DNA from: Imbricaverruca yamaguchii
Taxonomy: Eukaryota > Arthropoda > Thecostraca > Neoverrucidae
Direction of reading: 5' to 3'
Assembly: GCA_034440575.1 (NCBI GenBank)
Contig: JAOTOL010001461.1
Coordinates: 1-64,000, forward strand
Length of the DNA: 64,000 nt
Shown: one piece after another, positions 1 through 11,139 of the stretch
Numbering within the stretch: the first letter of the stretch is position 1
Layout: every line of letters begins with the position of its first letter
The notes under the pieces: generated by a model
Told to the model about the DNA's origin: nothing
The model's input: only the letters and a program-made list of their open reading frames with translations
Database searches by the model: none
Translations under genes and position numbers: made by a program

Positions 1-2944
1 TCCTTCAGGAAACTAGGAAATGGGGTGGGGAGGGATGAAATTGCATTGCCAACTCCAGGAATATTCCAATAGTGTCAGCCAAGGCAATAGAACCTCAAAG
101 TCTGCAAATAGGGACAGCAGCAACTCAAGGGGACAGAGTTATAGTTCATCTAGTGATAAAAGAACTCCTCCAATATGAAAAAAGCCAAGGTGGTTATGGA
201 GCATTTGTTAAGTGTATGATGTTTAATGCTCAGAGTATCCGTTCCAAATTTGATGAGTTCAAGTGTTATGTTGCTGAGGAGGAACCGGATTTTGTTTGCA
301 TTACGGAGGCATGGGTCAGTGAAGGATATTTTGGAGATAACTTACAGGACTATGAGATCCAGGGATACAATATGTTTTCGTGCAATAGGGGTCCAGCAAT
401 GAAAGGGGGTGGTGTAATGCTCTATGTGAATAGCTTATTCAGTTCTCAAAAAGTAGCAGGTGGGGATAAAAATGTGTCTGTGGAGTCCATTTGGCTTGAT
501 GTCACTGTGGGAAAAGGCAACAGCAATACTCTTAGGATAGGAGCTTTCTACCGATCAGGAACCCTGCCACATTCTCAGCAACTGGAGCTTGACAAGGTGA
601 TTTGTGAGGAAATCAGTAGAAACTTTAAGAGGAAGTGCCTTATTCTCGGTGACTTTAATCTAAAGGTTATGAAAATGCTGGTGTTGGCTCCCCATCATGC
701 AAAATGTTCAGGAAATGCCTTGAAGAGGACCTGTTCTTACACCAGTTTGTATCGGAACCTACCAGGCATGGTTCATTCTTGGACCTTGTATTCTCGGATT
801 TAAGTGACTTGGTTCAAGACTTGACTGTAGGCGAAACTCTGGGAAAAGTGACCATAACATAGTTAGATTCAAGGCACATGTAGGGGAAACTATCAAGGAT
901 AATTTGGTAAAGGTTCCAAATTTCAACAAAGCAGACTTTAACGGCATGAGAGCGGCTTTAAGTGCCATCAGATGGGAAGAAGAATTCTCCAATTTAAATG
1001 CCTGTGAAATGTGGGAAAAGTTCAAATCTTACTTAAAGGAAACTCAGATTAGACATGTCCCCCAAAAGCAAAGACGCAAAGAAGGGTAGGAAAGCCAGCA
1101 TGGCTTACACCAGACGTGATAAAAGCAATTAGGGCTAAGAAAACTGCATTTAGAGTTTTTAAAGAAGCCTCAAATGTCATTAATCTAAAGGCGTATCGAA
1201 AAGCTAGAGACACTGTGAAGCAAAAAACCAGAGCAGCAAAGCGAGCAAAGGAACTGGATTTAGCTAGAAACTGTAATGGGGACAGTAAAAAGTTCTTTAG
1301 TTTCTACAAGCTGAGTAAAGTTTCTAACACAATTGGTCCACTGGAAGTAAACGGGACTACATTGGGTGAGGATAGTGAGATGGTTGAGGAGCTGAGCAAG
1401 CAGTTCAAATCAGTGTTTACATTGGAAGATATGACCAATCTGCCGACCGTACACCATAGTTCAGATACATGGGATCTGACAAATGATGTTGATTTCATTG
1501 GTAGTGATGTTGTTTACAATCATATCAGGAAAATAAAGCCAAATAAGGCAGCAGGACCTGATGATATTTATGCTAGGGTGTTGCGGGAAACTGAAAAGGA
1601 ACTGGCATTTCCACTTAGTATAATATTTTGTAGATCAGTTTCACATAATGAAATTCCAACCGATTGGAAAGGGCAAATGTAGTTCCTATTTTCAAGAAAG
1701 GAGAAAGAGGGGAAAGTTGAAAACTATAGGCCAATAAGTCTCACATCCCTAGTCTGCAAGGTACTCGAATCAATTATCAAGGATAGAATAGTTAGTTATC
1801 TGGAAGGTAGCAGATTGATTCAAGATACTCAACATGGATTTAGAAAAGGACGATCGTGTCTCACAAACCTCTTGGACTTTTTGAACTTCGCCACAGAACA
1901 ATTTGATCAGGGAAATCAGGTTGATGTAGCATATCTTGACTTTAGTAAGGCCTTTGACAAGGTACCCCGTAAACGGTTAATGATACAGCTTCAGTCCCAT
2001 GGTATTGCAGGTAGCATCTTAAAATGGATAGAGTTGTGGCTTTCAGATAGACAGCAAAGAGTGATGCTAAATGGTACAAAGTCATCATGGCAAAATGTTC
2101 TTAGTGGAGTCCCCCAGGGGGTCAGTACTAGGGCCATTACTGTTCATTATATTTGTAAATAACATTGAAAGTGGCCTAAGCAGTAAAGTTTTGAAATTTG
2201 CAGATGATTTGAAGGTCTTTAGGGCAATAACAGGTCAGGATGAGCATATCTCGCTGCAAAAAGACTTAGACGAACTTGTGAAGTGGTCCGAAGAATGGCA
2301 AATGAAATTTAACTTTGATAAGTGCAAAATCATGCATGTAGGTAAGCAGCATATGAAGGCTCCATACTTGATGGGTGGCCAAGTGCTATCAGTGACTCAA
2401 CAGGAGAAGGATTTAGGTGTTATTCTAAACACAAAATTGGGGGCATCAGAACAGACCAAGGAAGCCAGGAAGAAGGCACTGAGAATGCTCGGGGCAATAA
2501 ATAGGAATGTATCATACAGAAGTGAGGAAGTGATCAGGAAGCTTTACTGTGCATACGTCAGGCCACATTTGGAATACTGCATCCAAGCTTGGTCTCCTAG
2601 CTATGAAAAAGATTGTTGGCTTTTAGAGAGAGTACAAAAGAGGGCTACAAAAATGGTTAATGGCATAAGCAACCTGGCATATGAGGAAAGATTGAAGAAA
2701 TTGAATATGTTTTCACTTAGATATAGAAGGCTGAGAGGAGATCTCATCGAGGTCTTTAAATTTGTCAATGGTCTGGAGAGGGGATACCTTGGGGAAATGT
2801 TTGAATTTAACAGAAATGATGCAATTAGAGGTCATAAATTCAAAATTAAAATTAACCACAGCAGAACAAGGTTAAGGCAAACTTTCTTCACCAACAGGGT
2901 AGTGGAACACTGGAACCAGCTGCCAGAAAACATCGTCAGTAGCA
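1..2944 (+). mobile_element. CR1/Jockey-type LINE, ORF2 (endonuclease + RT), frameshifted and 3'-truncated
   Basis: This is a non-LTR retrotransposon ORF2 that no longer encodes one protein. Frame segments at 72-665, 904-1089, 1116-1682, 1815-2120 and 2071-2955 join into one family-like product. The first has an apurinic endonuclease domain (NAQSIRSKFDEF near 225, CITEAW near 298, GDFNL near 648). Next come the RT motifs: KPNKAAGPDDI near 1535, NYRPISLTS near 1725, HGFRKGRSC near 1833, YLDFSKAFDKVP near 1932, SGVPQG near 2105 and FADD near 2197. The end has the usual C-terminal RPHLEY and QLPENIV segments. Frameshifts lie near 665-850, 1085, 1680 and 2115. The expected extreme C-terminus, 3'UTR and tail are missing because the sequence passes straight into the U6 repeat at 2945. 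The first 60 bases repeat at 61988-62047. Clade assignment (CR1-like) leans on the esterase ORF1 seen in the copy near 61.8 kb. Confidence 0.9.
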
Positions 2945-3267
2945 GTATGCTGTAATATTCAACAAAATATACTTCACGGCCGTCTTACAGTCACCGGGGG
3001 CAAGGCCATCTACGGTACCCTCTTCCGCGGCCAGTTCAATCAATCGCCAGCAGAATGACGGCCACGTAGCGAAATTAGGAGTTCAGACTTTGCCAACAGG
3101 TGGCGGCAAGTAGTTGCCTTTACTCCATGGGATAAAAACGAAACCATACCAACACTTTATGATTGCAAATCTGAAACGAGTATGATTGAAGTGTATCCTG
3201 ATGAAAATGCCATCAGTAAAACATACAGATTAATATATAACGTCTGTAGTTCCTGAGTTTTATGTCA

Positions 3268-3328
3268 ATAGATCAGCTCCACACGCGCAACAGGCATGTG
3301 AAGATTTTGCGTTCACTAGGTTAACCGC
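3268..3328 (+). promoter_or_regulatory. Putative pol III promoter, U6 copy 1
   Basis: Sequence at -75 to -15 is conserved in all five copies at fixed distance. It ends with the block gcgttcactaggttaaccgc at -34 to -15. U6 genes use an external PSE plus a TATA-like element near -30. I see no TATA here, so this block is the likely replacement; the acacgcgcaacaggcatgtg segment fits the PSE position. This is inferred from position and conservation. Confidence 0.55.
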
Positions 3329-3342
3329 TATCCTACTGAAAT

Positions 3343-3359
3343 GTACTTGCTTCGGCAGT

Positions 3360-3399
<40 letters not shown>

Positions 3400-3449
3400 G
3401 GCCCCTGCGCAAGGATGACACGCAAAATCGTGAAGCGTATCCACTTTTT
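3343..3449 (+). ncRNA. U6: U6 spliceosomal snRNA, copy 1
   Basis: U6 is the catalytic snRNA of the major spliceosome. The 107-nt sequence has the 5' stem-loop (GTAC...GTAC arms around CTTCGGCA), the ATACAGAGA box that pairs with the 5' splice site, the AGC triad in GATTAGCATGG, the internal stem-loop, and the 3' GAAGCG segment ending in a T5 pol III terminator at 3445-3449. The arms of the 5' stem vary from other animals but still pair. All functional blocks are intact, so it could be expressed. Confidence 0.95.
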
Positions 3450-3981
3450 CAATTTTACTTTTAATCGACATCAAGACTGCGAGGTGGTATACGTTTATAA
3501 ATATATTGATATATACATGTACGGAAACGGACATGTATTTCATATATAAATCTTACCTCGTCGGAAACAGCAGCGTTGTTTTTTCTCTCCTTTTTCGCCA
3601 GACTTGCATACATTCGAATAACCACCTTGCCATGCGATGACTAGTTGTGACGTACCATGCCTATACTTGCATCAGGCGACGTGATGATGGGTCTACCAAC
3701 GCCGGCAAGCGGATATGAGAGGCAGATTGTCAGATTGTGATGTACAGACTCTGGAACGAACACCATGGTGAAAAAGACGTCCATTGAAATAGATGTAACG
3801 CCACGTGTGCACGCTTACATGTAATTCAATAATTTTGACTGTTCCATAAAGAGCCTCATCAAAATTACGTACATTCTTTAAAATAATCTGATTCCTTGGC
3901 TTCAATGACTGTTAAATTAGCATAACTGGGTGTAAGTTAGCAGCGGAAAAGATGTACAAAAAGAAAATCGTGCTCCCTTTG

Positions 3982-4319
3982 CAGACTTGTCCTCCACCCA
4001 ATTTTCTTAGTCGATTCACATGCGACTCATAGATCTTCAGATCTGATTGACACTGGGTTCAAACACTTACATAAATTTGAATCGATTTAGATCCGACTCA
4101 GTGCTGTCAGACTCATGAGCCATATGATTCAGTGTGCACTGGCCACACATGATATTTTAATGATTGTCTCATGATTACTGATTTTGGAAAAGAAAGATGT
4201 GATTCAACTCACGGCCCAAGAAATATTTTCGGAAAAGAATCGATTCAACTCGCGAGTCATCCAAAAACGATTGAATCATGAGACGATTCTCAATGCAACT
4301 CGAGTCGAACACAAGTCTG
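3982..4319. mobile_element. hAT-like MITE inserted in U6 unit 1
   Basis: A 338-bp non-coding element with terminal inverted repeats cagacttgt / acaagtctg. Its interior is rich in the palindromic theme gattc-gactc. Flanking 8-mers tccctttg (left) and atcctttg (right) agree at six of eight bases, as expected for an 8-bp hAT-type duplication. The other U6 units have uninterrupted spacer here (for example near 4846, 6690 and 7905), giving natural empty sites. A related sequence lies at 24360-24638. Confidence 0.75.
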
Positions 4320-4422
4320 ATCCTTTGTAAATATTCCACTTATAATTATGTATCTTCAACATGCACTTTCTTATACGAGCCACCGCCACCGTATGTCGGA
4401 TGAAAAAAAAGATCAAACCGCA

Positions 4423-5061
4423 GTATGCTGACATATCTTACCTCGTCGGACACGGGAACGTTGCTTTCTTTTTTCTCGCAAGACTTGCAAACTTTCTGAT
4501 CACGACCTTGACATGCGATGACTAGTTGAGAAGTACCGTGCCTATATTTGCATCAGGTAACGTTATGATGGGTCTGCTAACGCCGCCAAGTGGACATGAG
4601 AGGTGCATTGTCAGATTACGATGTACAGACTCTAGGACGAAGACCATGATGATATAGCGGTCCACTGAAATGTATGCAACGCCACTTACGCATACATTAA
4701 TTCAAATGTACCATTGTTTCATGAATAGTATTAATGTACCTTATGTTCGCTGAATTTGTCTGAATTCATGACACCAATTACGGATCAATTAACATATCTG
4801 AGTGTAAGATAGGAGCATAAAAGATGGGCAACAACAAAATCGTACAGCCCTTGTAAATATTCCACTTATAATTGTGTATCTTCAACATGTATCTTCTTAG
4901 ACCAGCCACCGCCAGGAAGGTGCTGTTTTCCTTTCTATAATAATGACCTTTATTTCGCACCTTTCTCGGTACATATCTGGGATACCATACAACACACAAC
5001 ACACACTTTCTACGCCCCTACTTCTGCATGTCTGATGAAAAAAGGAAATGATCAAAGGGTA
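4423..5061 (+). repeat. U6-less array unit 1
   Basis: Spacer unit in which gtatgctg is joined directly to acatatcttacctcg, removing the promoter, the U6 gene and part of the following spacer. Everything after the joint aligns with other units. It has no coding content. Confidence 0.8.
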
Positions 5062-5385
5062 GTATGCTGTAATATTCAACAAAATATACTTCACGGCCGT
5101 CTTACAGTCACCGGGAGCAAGGCCATCTGCGGTACCCTCTTCCGCGGCCAGTTCAATCAATCGCCAGCAGAATAACGGCCACGGAGCGAAATTAGCAGTT
5201 CAGACTTTGCCAACAGGTGGCGGCAAGTAGTTGTTTCTACTCCATGTGATAAAAACGAAACCATATCAACACTTTATGATTGCAAATCTGAAAAGAGCAT
5301 GATTGAAGTGTATCCTGATGAACATTGCCATCAGGAAAACATACAGATTAATATATAACGTCTGTAGTCCCTGAGTTTTATGTCA

Positions 5386-5446
5386 ATAGATCAGCTCCAC
5401 ACGTGCAACAGGCATGTGAAGATTTTGCGTTCACTAGGTTAACCGC
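5386..5446 (+). promoter_or_regulatory. Putative pol III promoter, U6 copy 2
   Basis: Same conserved block ending at -15, with cacacgtgcaacaggcatg in the PSE-like zone (one change from copy 1). The -12 to -1 segment is different. Confidence 0.55.
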
Positions 5447-5460
5447 GATCCGGTACCAAT

Positions 5461-5477
5461 GTACTTGCTTCGGCAGT

Positions 5478-5517
<40 letters not shown>

Positions 5518-5567
5518 GGCCCCTGCGCAAGGATGACACGCAAAATCGTGAAGCGTATCCACTTTTT
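5461..5567 (+). ncRNA. U6: U6 spliceosomal snRNA, copy 2
   Basis: I see no difference from copy 1 over 107 nt, including the ATACAGAGA box, AGC triad, internal stem-loop and T5 terminator at 5563-5567. The bases just upstream (-12 to -1) differ from copy 1, so the RNA is more conserved than its immediate flank. Confidence 0.95.
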
Positions 5568-6002
5568 CAAGTTGACATTGAAACCACAGTAAGGCAGCGA
5601 AGTAGTATATATTCATAAATATATCGATGCATCCATGCACGCAAACGGACGACATACATTATATACATATCTTACCTCGTTTGGAAGGGCAGCGTTGTTT
5701 TCTTTTTCCGAGAGACTTGCAAACATTCGGATAACCATCTTTTCGTGCGATGACTAGTTGTGAAGTACCGTGCATATACTTGCATCAGGTAACGTTACGT
5801 CGGGCCTGCCAACTCCGCCAACCCGACACGAGACGTACATCGTCCGATTATGATGCACAAACTCAAGGGCGAAAACCATGATGACATAGAGGTCCACTCA
5901 TATGGATGTAACGTTACCTATGCATGTGTACATGTATTTAATAATGTTGGATTGTTAATGTATATTCATTGGCTGATTCACGACCAGCTTTATGCACCTT
6001 CA

Positions 6003-6139
6003 AAGCTAATGGCTCCGCCCACACAGTTTCGCCGGTGGGCTGCGGGATTGGGGAAAGGTCCCGAGCGTCGGTAGTGTCGAACTCGGGACCTTTGGTACCT
6101 AGAGCCCGACACCTTAACCAATCGGCCATCCCGGCCCCT
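6003..6139 (-). mobile_element. tRNA-derived SINE in U6 unit 2
   Basis: On the minus strand, starting near 6139, a tRNA-like head has box A (tggccgattggttaagg) and box B (gagttcgacac). The body continues to about 6003. It interrupts the U6 spacer; the homologous stretch in other units lacks it. I see no functional cloverleaf, so it is not a tRNA gene. Confidence 0.65.
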
Positions 6140-6268
6140 GGATATTCTACTTATCATTGTGTATCTTCAAGATGAACGTTCTTATGTGATCCACCGCCAG
6201 GGATGTGCTGTTTTCCTTTGTTTCTCTACTTCCGTATGTCTGGTGAAAAAGAATAAGATCAAAGCACA

Positions 6269-6914
6269 GTATGCTGACATATCCTATCTCGTCGGACACG
6301 GGAACGTTGCTATCGTTTTCCGCAGGACTCGCAAACTTTCTGATCACGAACTTGTCATGCGATGACTAGTTGAGAAGTACCGTGCCTATATTTGCATCAG
6401 GTAACGTTATGATTGGTCTGGTAACGCCCCCAAGTGGACATGAAAGATACATTGTCAGATTATGATGCACATACTTTAGGACGAAGACCATGATGACATA
6501 ACGTCCACTGAAATGTATGCAACGCCACTTATGCATGTCTACATGAATTCAATAATGTACCTTTGTTTCATGAATAGTATTAATGTACCATATGTTCGCT
6601 GAAATTGTCTGAATTCATGGCACCAATTAGGGATAAATTAACATATCTGAGTGTAAGATAGGAGCATAAAAGATGGGCAACAACAAAATCGTACATCCCT
6701 TGTAGATATTCCACTTATAATTGTGTATCTTCAACATGTATCTTCTGAGACCAGCCACCGCCAGGAAGGTGCTGTTTTCTTTTCTATAATAATGACCTAG
6801 GTATATTTCGCACCTTTCTCGGTACATATCTGGGATACCATACAACACATAACACACACTTTCCATGCCTGTACCTCTGCATGTCTGATGAAAAAAGGAA
6901 AAGATCAAAAGGTA
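6269..6914 (+). repeat. U6-less array unit 2
   Basis: It has the same deletion joint as 4423-5061 (gtatgctg followed by acatatc), so the deletion arose once and was then copied together with a neighbouring U6-bearing unit. Confidence 0.8.
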
Positions 6915-7244
6915 GTATGCTGTAATATTCAACAAAATATACTTCACGAATCACGGCCCTCATACAGTCACCGGAGGCAAGGCCATTTGCGGTACCCTAT
7001 TACGCGGCCAGTTCAATCAATCGCCAGCAGAATAACGGCCACGGAGGGAAATTATAATTTCAAACTTTGCCAACAGGTGGCGGCAAGTAGTTGTTTTTGC
7101 TTCATGTGATAAAAGCGAAACCATACCAACACTTCATGATTGCAAATCTGAAAAGAGCATGATTGAAGTGTATCCTGGTGAAAATACCATCAGGAAAACA
7201 TACAGATTAATATATAACGTCTGTAGTTCCTGAGTTTTATGTCA

Positions 7245-7305
7245 ATAGATCAGCTCCACACGCGCAACAGGCATTGGAAGATTTCCCGTTCACTAGGTTA
7301 ACCGC
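7245..7305 (+). promoter_or_regulatory. Putative pol III promoter, U6 copy 3
   Basis: Same position. The PSE-like zone reads acgcgcaacaggcattggaa and the -34 block begins ccc instead of gcg, so this is the most changed promoter of the five. Confidence 0.5.
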
Positions 7306-7319
7306 GACCCAGCACCAAT

Positions 7320-7336
7320 GTACTTGCTTCGGCAGT

Positions 7337-7376
<40 letters not shown>

Positions 7377-7426
7377 GGCCCCTGCGCAAGGATGACACGC
7401 AAAATCGTGAAGCGTATCCACTTTTT
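7320..7426 (+). ncRNA. U6: U6 spliceosomal snRNA, copy 3
   Basis: Same 107-nt U6 sequence, with T5 terminator at 7422-7426. It lies in a 1138-bp unit. Its promoter block carries a small change (ccc in place of gcg at the 5' edge of the -34 block). Confidence 0.95.
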
Positions 7427-8374
7427 CAATTTGACTTTCAATCCACATCAAGACTGCGAGGCGGTATACGTTTGTAAATATATTGATACATACATGTACG
7501 AAAATGGACATGTATTTAATGTATATATCTTACCTCGTCGGAAATGGCAGCGTTGTTTTTCTTCTCTTTTTTTCGCGAGACTTGCATACATTCGATTAAC
7601 CATCTTCTCATGCGATGACTAGTTGTGACGTACGATGTCTATACTTGCATCAGGCGACGTGATGATGGGTCTGCCAACGCCGCCAAGCGGACATGAGAGG
7701 TGCATTGTCAGATTATGATGTACAGACTAGGACGAAGAACATGATGACATAGCAGTTCAATGAAATGTATGCAACGCCGCTTATGCATGTCTACATTATT
7801 TCAATAATGTACCCTCGTTTCATGAATAGAATCAATGTAGCTCATGTTAGCTTATGTTTAGCTTATGAGTGTAAGATAGGAGCACACAAGATGGGCAACA
7901 ACAAAATCGTATATTCCTTGTAAATTTTCCACATAGAATTATGCATCTTGAACATGTACCTTCTTATACGAGCCACCGGCACGAATGTGCTGTTTTCCTT
8001 TATATGCCTCTACATATGCATGTCTGATGAAAAAGAAAAAGATCGAAGGGTAGTATGCTGTAATATTCAACAAAATATATATCACGGCCCTCTTAGTCAC
8101 CGGGGGCAAGGCCATCTGCGGTACCCTATTCCGCGGCCAGTTCAATCAATCGCCAGCAGAATGATGCCCACGTAGCGAAATTAGAAGTTCAGACATTGCC
8201 AACAGGTGGCGGCAAGTAGTTGTTTTTACTCCATGTGATAAAAACGAAACCACACCAACACTTTATGATTGCAAATCAGAAAAGGAGCAGGGTTGAAGTG
8301 TATCCTGATGATAATGCCATCAGTAAAACATACAGATTAATATATAACGTCTGTAGTCGCTGAGTTCTATGTCA

Positions 8375-8435
8375 ATAGATCAGCGCCACACGCGCAACAG
8401 GCATGTGAAGATTCTGCGTTCACTAGGTTAACCGC
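8375..8435 (+). promoter_or_regulatory. Putative pol III promoter, U6 copy 4
   Basis: Conserved -75 to -15 block with the unchanged gcgttcactaggttaaccgc core at 8416-8435. Confidence 0.55.
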
Positions 8436-8449
8436 GATCCCGTATCGGC

Positions 8450-8466
8450 GTACTTGCTTCGGCAGT

Positions 8467-8506
<40 letters not shown>

Positions 8507-8556
8507 GGCCCCTGCGCAAGGATGACACGCAAAATCGTGAAGCGTATCCACTTTTT
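8450..8556 (+). ncRNA. U6: U6 spliceosomal snRNA, copy 4
   Basis: Same 107-nt U6 sequence, with T5 terminator at 8552-8556. It lies 1130 bp after copy 3 and 1155 bp before copy 5, the cleanest head-to-tail spacing in the array. Confidence 0.95.
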
Positions 8557-9529
8557 CAATTTGACTTTCAATCCACATCAAGACTGCGAGGTGGTATACG
8601 TTTATAAATATATTGATACATACATGTACGAAAACGGACATGTATTTAATGTATATATCTAACCTCGCCGGAAATGGTAGCGTTGCTTTTCCTCTCTTTT
8701 TCTTTCGCGAGACTTCATAATTCTTTTTGCGGACTTGCATACATTCGATTAACCATCTTGTCATGCGATGATTAGTTGTGACGTACCATGACTATACTTG
8801 CATCAGGCGACGTGATGATGGGTCTGCCAACGTCGCCAAGCGGACATGAGAGGTGCATTGTCAGATTATGATGTACAGACTCTAGGACGAAGAACATGCT
8901 GACATAGCAGTCCAATGAAATGTATGCAACGCCGCTTATGCATGTCTACATTATTTCAATAATGTACCTTCGTTTCATGAATAGAATCAATGTAGCTCAT
9001 GTTAGGCTTATGTTTAGCTTATGAGTGTAAGATAGGAGCACACAAGATGGGCAACAACAAAATCGTATATTCCTTGTAAATTTTCCACATAAAATTATGC
9101 ATCTTGAACATGTACCTTCTTATACGAGCCACCGGCACGAATGTGCTGTTTTCCTTTACATGCCTCTACATATGCATGTCTGATGAAAAAAGAAAAAGAT
9201 CGAAGCATAGTATGCTGTAATAATCAACAAAATATATATCACGGCCCCCTTAGTCAGCGGGGCATGGCCATCTGCGGTACCCTATTCCGCGGCCGGTTCA
9301 ATTAATCGCCAGCAGAATGACGGCCACGTAGCGAAATTAGAAGTTCAGACTTTGCCAACAGGTGGCGGCAAGTAGTTGTTTTTACTCCATGTGATAAAAA
9401 CGAAACCACACCAACACTTTATGATTGGAAATCGGGAAAGAGCAGGGTTGAAGTGTATCCTGATCACAATGCCATCAGTAAAACATACAAATTAATATTT
9501 AACGTCCGTAGTCGCTGAGTTCTATGTCA

Positions 9530-9590
9530 ATAGATCAGCGCCACACGCGCAACAGGGATGTGAAGATTCTGCGTTCACTAGGTTAACCGC
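9530..9590 (+). promoter_or_regulatory. Putative pol III promoter, U6 copy 5
   Basis: Conserved block with core at 9571-9590. The PSE-like zone has a single g change (acagggatg). Confidence 0.55.
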
Positions 9591-9604
9591 GATCCCGTAT
9601 CGAT

Positions 9605-9621
9605 GTACTTGCTTCGGCAGT

Positions 9622-9661
<40 letters not shown>

Positions 9662-9711
9662 GGCCCCTGCGCAAGGATGACACGCAAAATCGTGAAGCGT
9701 ATCCACTTTTT
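9605..9711 (+). ncRNA. U6: U6 spliceosomal snRNA, copy 5 (last)
   Basis: Same 107-nt U6 sequence, with T5 terminator at 9707-9711. The downstream spacer is the most diverged of the array and fades near 10265, so this is the edge unit. Confidence 0.95.
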
Positions 9712-10265
9712 CAAATTGTCAGACTGCGAAGCGATACATTGATAAACATATGTATACACACTTGTACACAAACCGACATATATTACATACATACTTACCT
9801 GGTCGGAAACTTCAGCGTTGTTTTCTTTTTTCGCGAAACTTGCAAACATTCGAATAACCATCTTGTCATGCGATGACTAGTTGTGAAGTACCGTGCCTAT
9901 ACTTGCATCAGGTAGCATTACGATGCGGCTGCCAACGCTGCCACGCGAACATGAGAGGTGCACCATCAGATTATGACGTACATATTCTGGGACGAAAACC
10001 ATGACAGAGGTCCACTCAAATGGATGCAACGTGCGTATGGAGATATAAATGTAGCCAATAATGTTGGGTGTTTCATAAATAGTATCCACGTTATGTATAT
10101 TCTTTGAATTAGTCTGAATTCCTGGCATCAAGTAGGGATAAGTCAGCATATCTAAGTGTAAGATAGCAGCGAAAGAGATGTACAAAAACAAAATCGTGCA
10201 TCCTGTGCAAATATTCCACTTAAAATTAGGTATATTCAACATGGACCTTTTTGTACGAGCATGCG

Positions 10266-11110
10266 CCGCGAACGTGGGACCGGTTCAAGCTGCATACTCT
10301 TTTTCAAAACGTGGCACGAAACATTATAGCACTTTGGGCGCGCTCCACGAAGTCTGGGGACCCATTGGATATATTAATATATAAACATATAAATACATAA
10401 ATATATAAATATATGAATACATATAAATATATATCTTCAGGACTTTGTAAATGAACACCTATCTCCGTTCAACAACTTGTATAGACGATGTAGACCCACT
10501 CCCGCACAAAAACAGGGAACTCCACCCATTTCACCACTGCTCTACCACCCCTTCCCCCACCACATCCAATTCACCGACTTGTGAATAGGATGACACGCTT
10601 TTTCGTGTTGAGCTCCCCAGGATAATTTTGTCATGTACAAGCAAGTAAAAGGGCGCGTGAAAATAGTAGTTAGCTGTTAATGTCGACTTTTCCTCTCGTT
10701 TGCTTCACTGACCCGAGCTGAAACGGTCCTTGAGACTACATTTTAAAAAAATCCTTACATTTACATTTCGTTTTCTATTTGTCAAAATATTACGATTTAT
10801 ACATGTCCTTTTTAAGAGTTTGGTATCTACAGTGACATAAAATACATGAATATCATGTTTTCAGAGTCTTGATGGCAACTTGTTTGTTTGCAAGGTGGCA
10901 AATGCGACGCACGTATCCAACTTCAGGCATTTACTACCGGGGAAAGCTTTCTACTGGTCTACAAATTGCAATGTAAAACTTTTGTATTAAACAGATTAAA
11001 GTAGTAAGTAGTAAAGTTAAGAAACATGCTACAGTAGTAAGTAGCAAGTAGTGAAAATTTACATGAAGCACAAGTGTATATACTTCATCAAAGTTGCTTT
11101 TCCAACATAC
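10266..11110. other. Non-coding stretch between U6 array and Penelope element
   Basis: It holds an AT-rich patch of (ata)-type repeats at 10378-10436 and taagtagtaa-type short repeats near 11000-11050. I see no gene. Confidence 0.6.
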
Positions 11111-11112
11111 AG

Positions 11113-11139
11113 TTTTGAAAATGTCTGAGAGACGAAACG
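11113..11139 (+). ncRNA. Degenerate hammerhead ribozyme-like motif of the Penelope element
   Basis: Just before the Penelope ORF, a short hairpin (gtct-gag-agac) is followed by gaaac. This matches stem II plus the GAAAC box of the small hammerheads known in Penelope-like element repeats. The upstream CUGANGA core is degraded (tttgaaa here), so cleavage activity is unlikely. Stem III is not clear. Confidence 0.35.

Larger units (their letters stand above)
2945..10265 (+). repeat. Tandem U6 snRNA gene array with higher-order structure
   Basis: Each unit begins at the word gtatgctg, found at 2945, 4423, 5062, 6269, 6915, 8053 and 9210. Five units (2945, 5062, 6915, 8053, 9210) carry U6; two (4423, 6269) do not. 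U6-bearing units are 1138 and 1157 bp where uninterrupted. The longer first unit is explained by a 338-bp MITE and the second by a ~137-bp SINE. The U6-less units are 639 and 646 bp. Spacer landmarks recur in order: taatattcaac, the U6 gene, ttacctcgtcgg, tgatgatgggtct, agataggagc, and catgtctgatgaaaaa. The last unit loses similarity near 10265. Confidence 0.9.

Noticed and set aside
5403..5618. ORFs crossing the U6 copies
   Set aside because: They are chance readings of the U6 RNA and its spacer, repeated in each unit.
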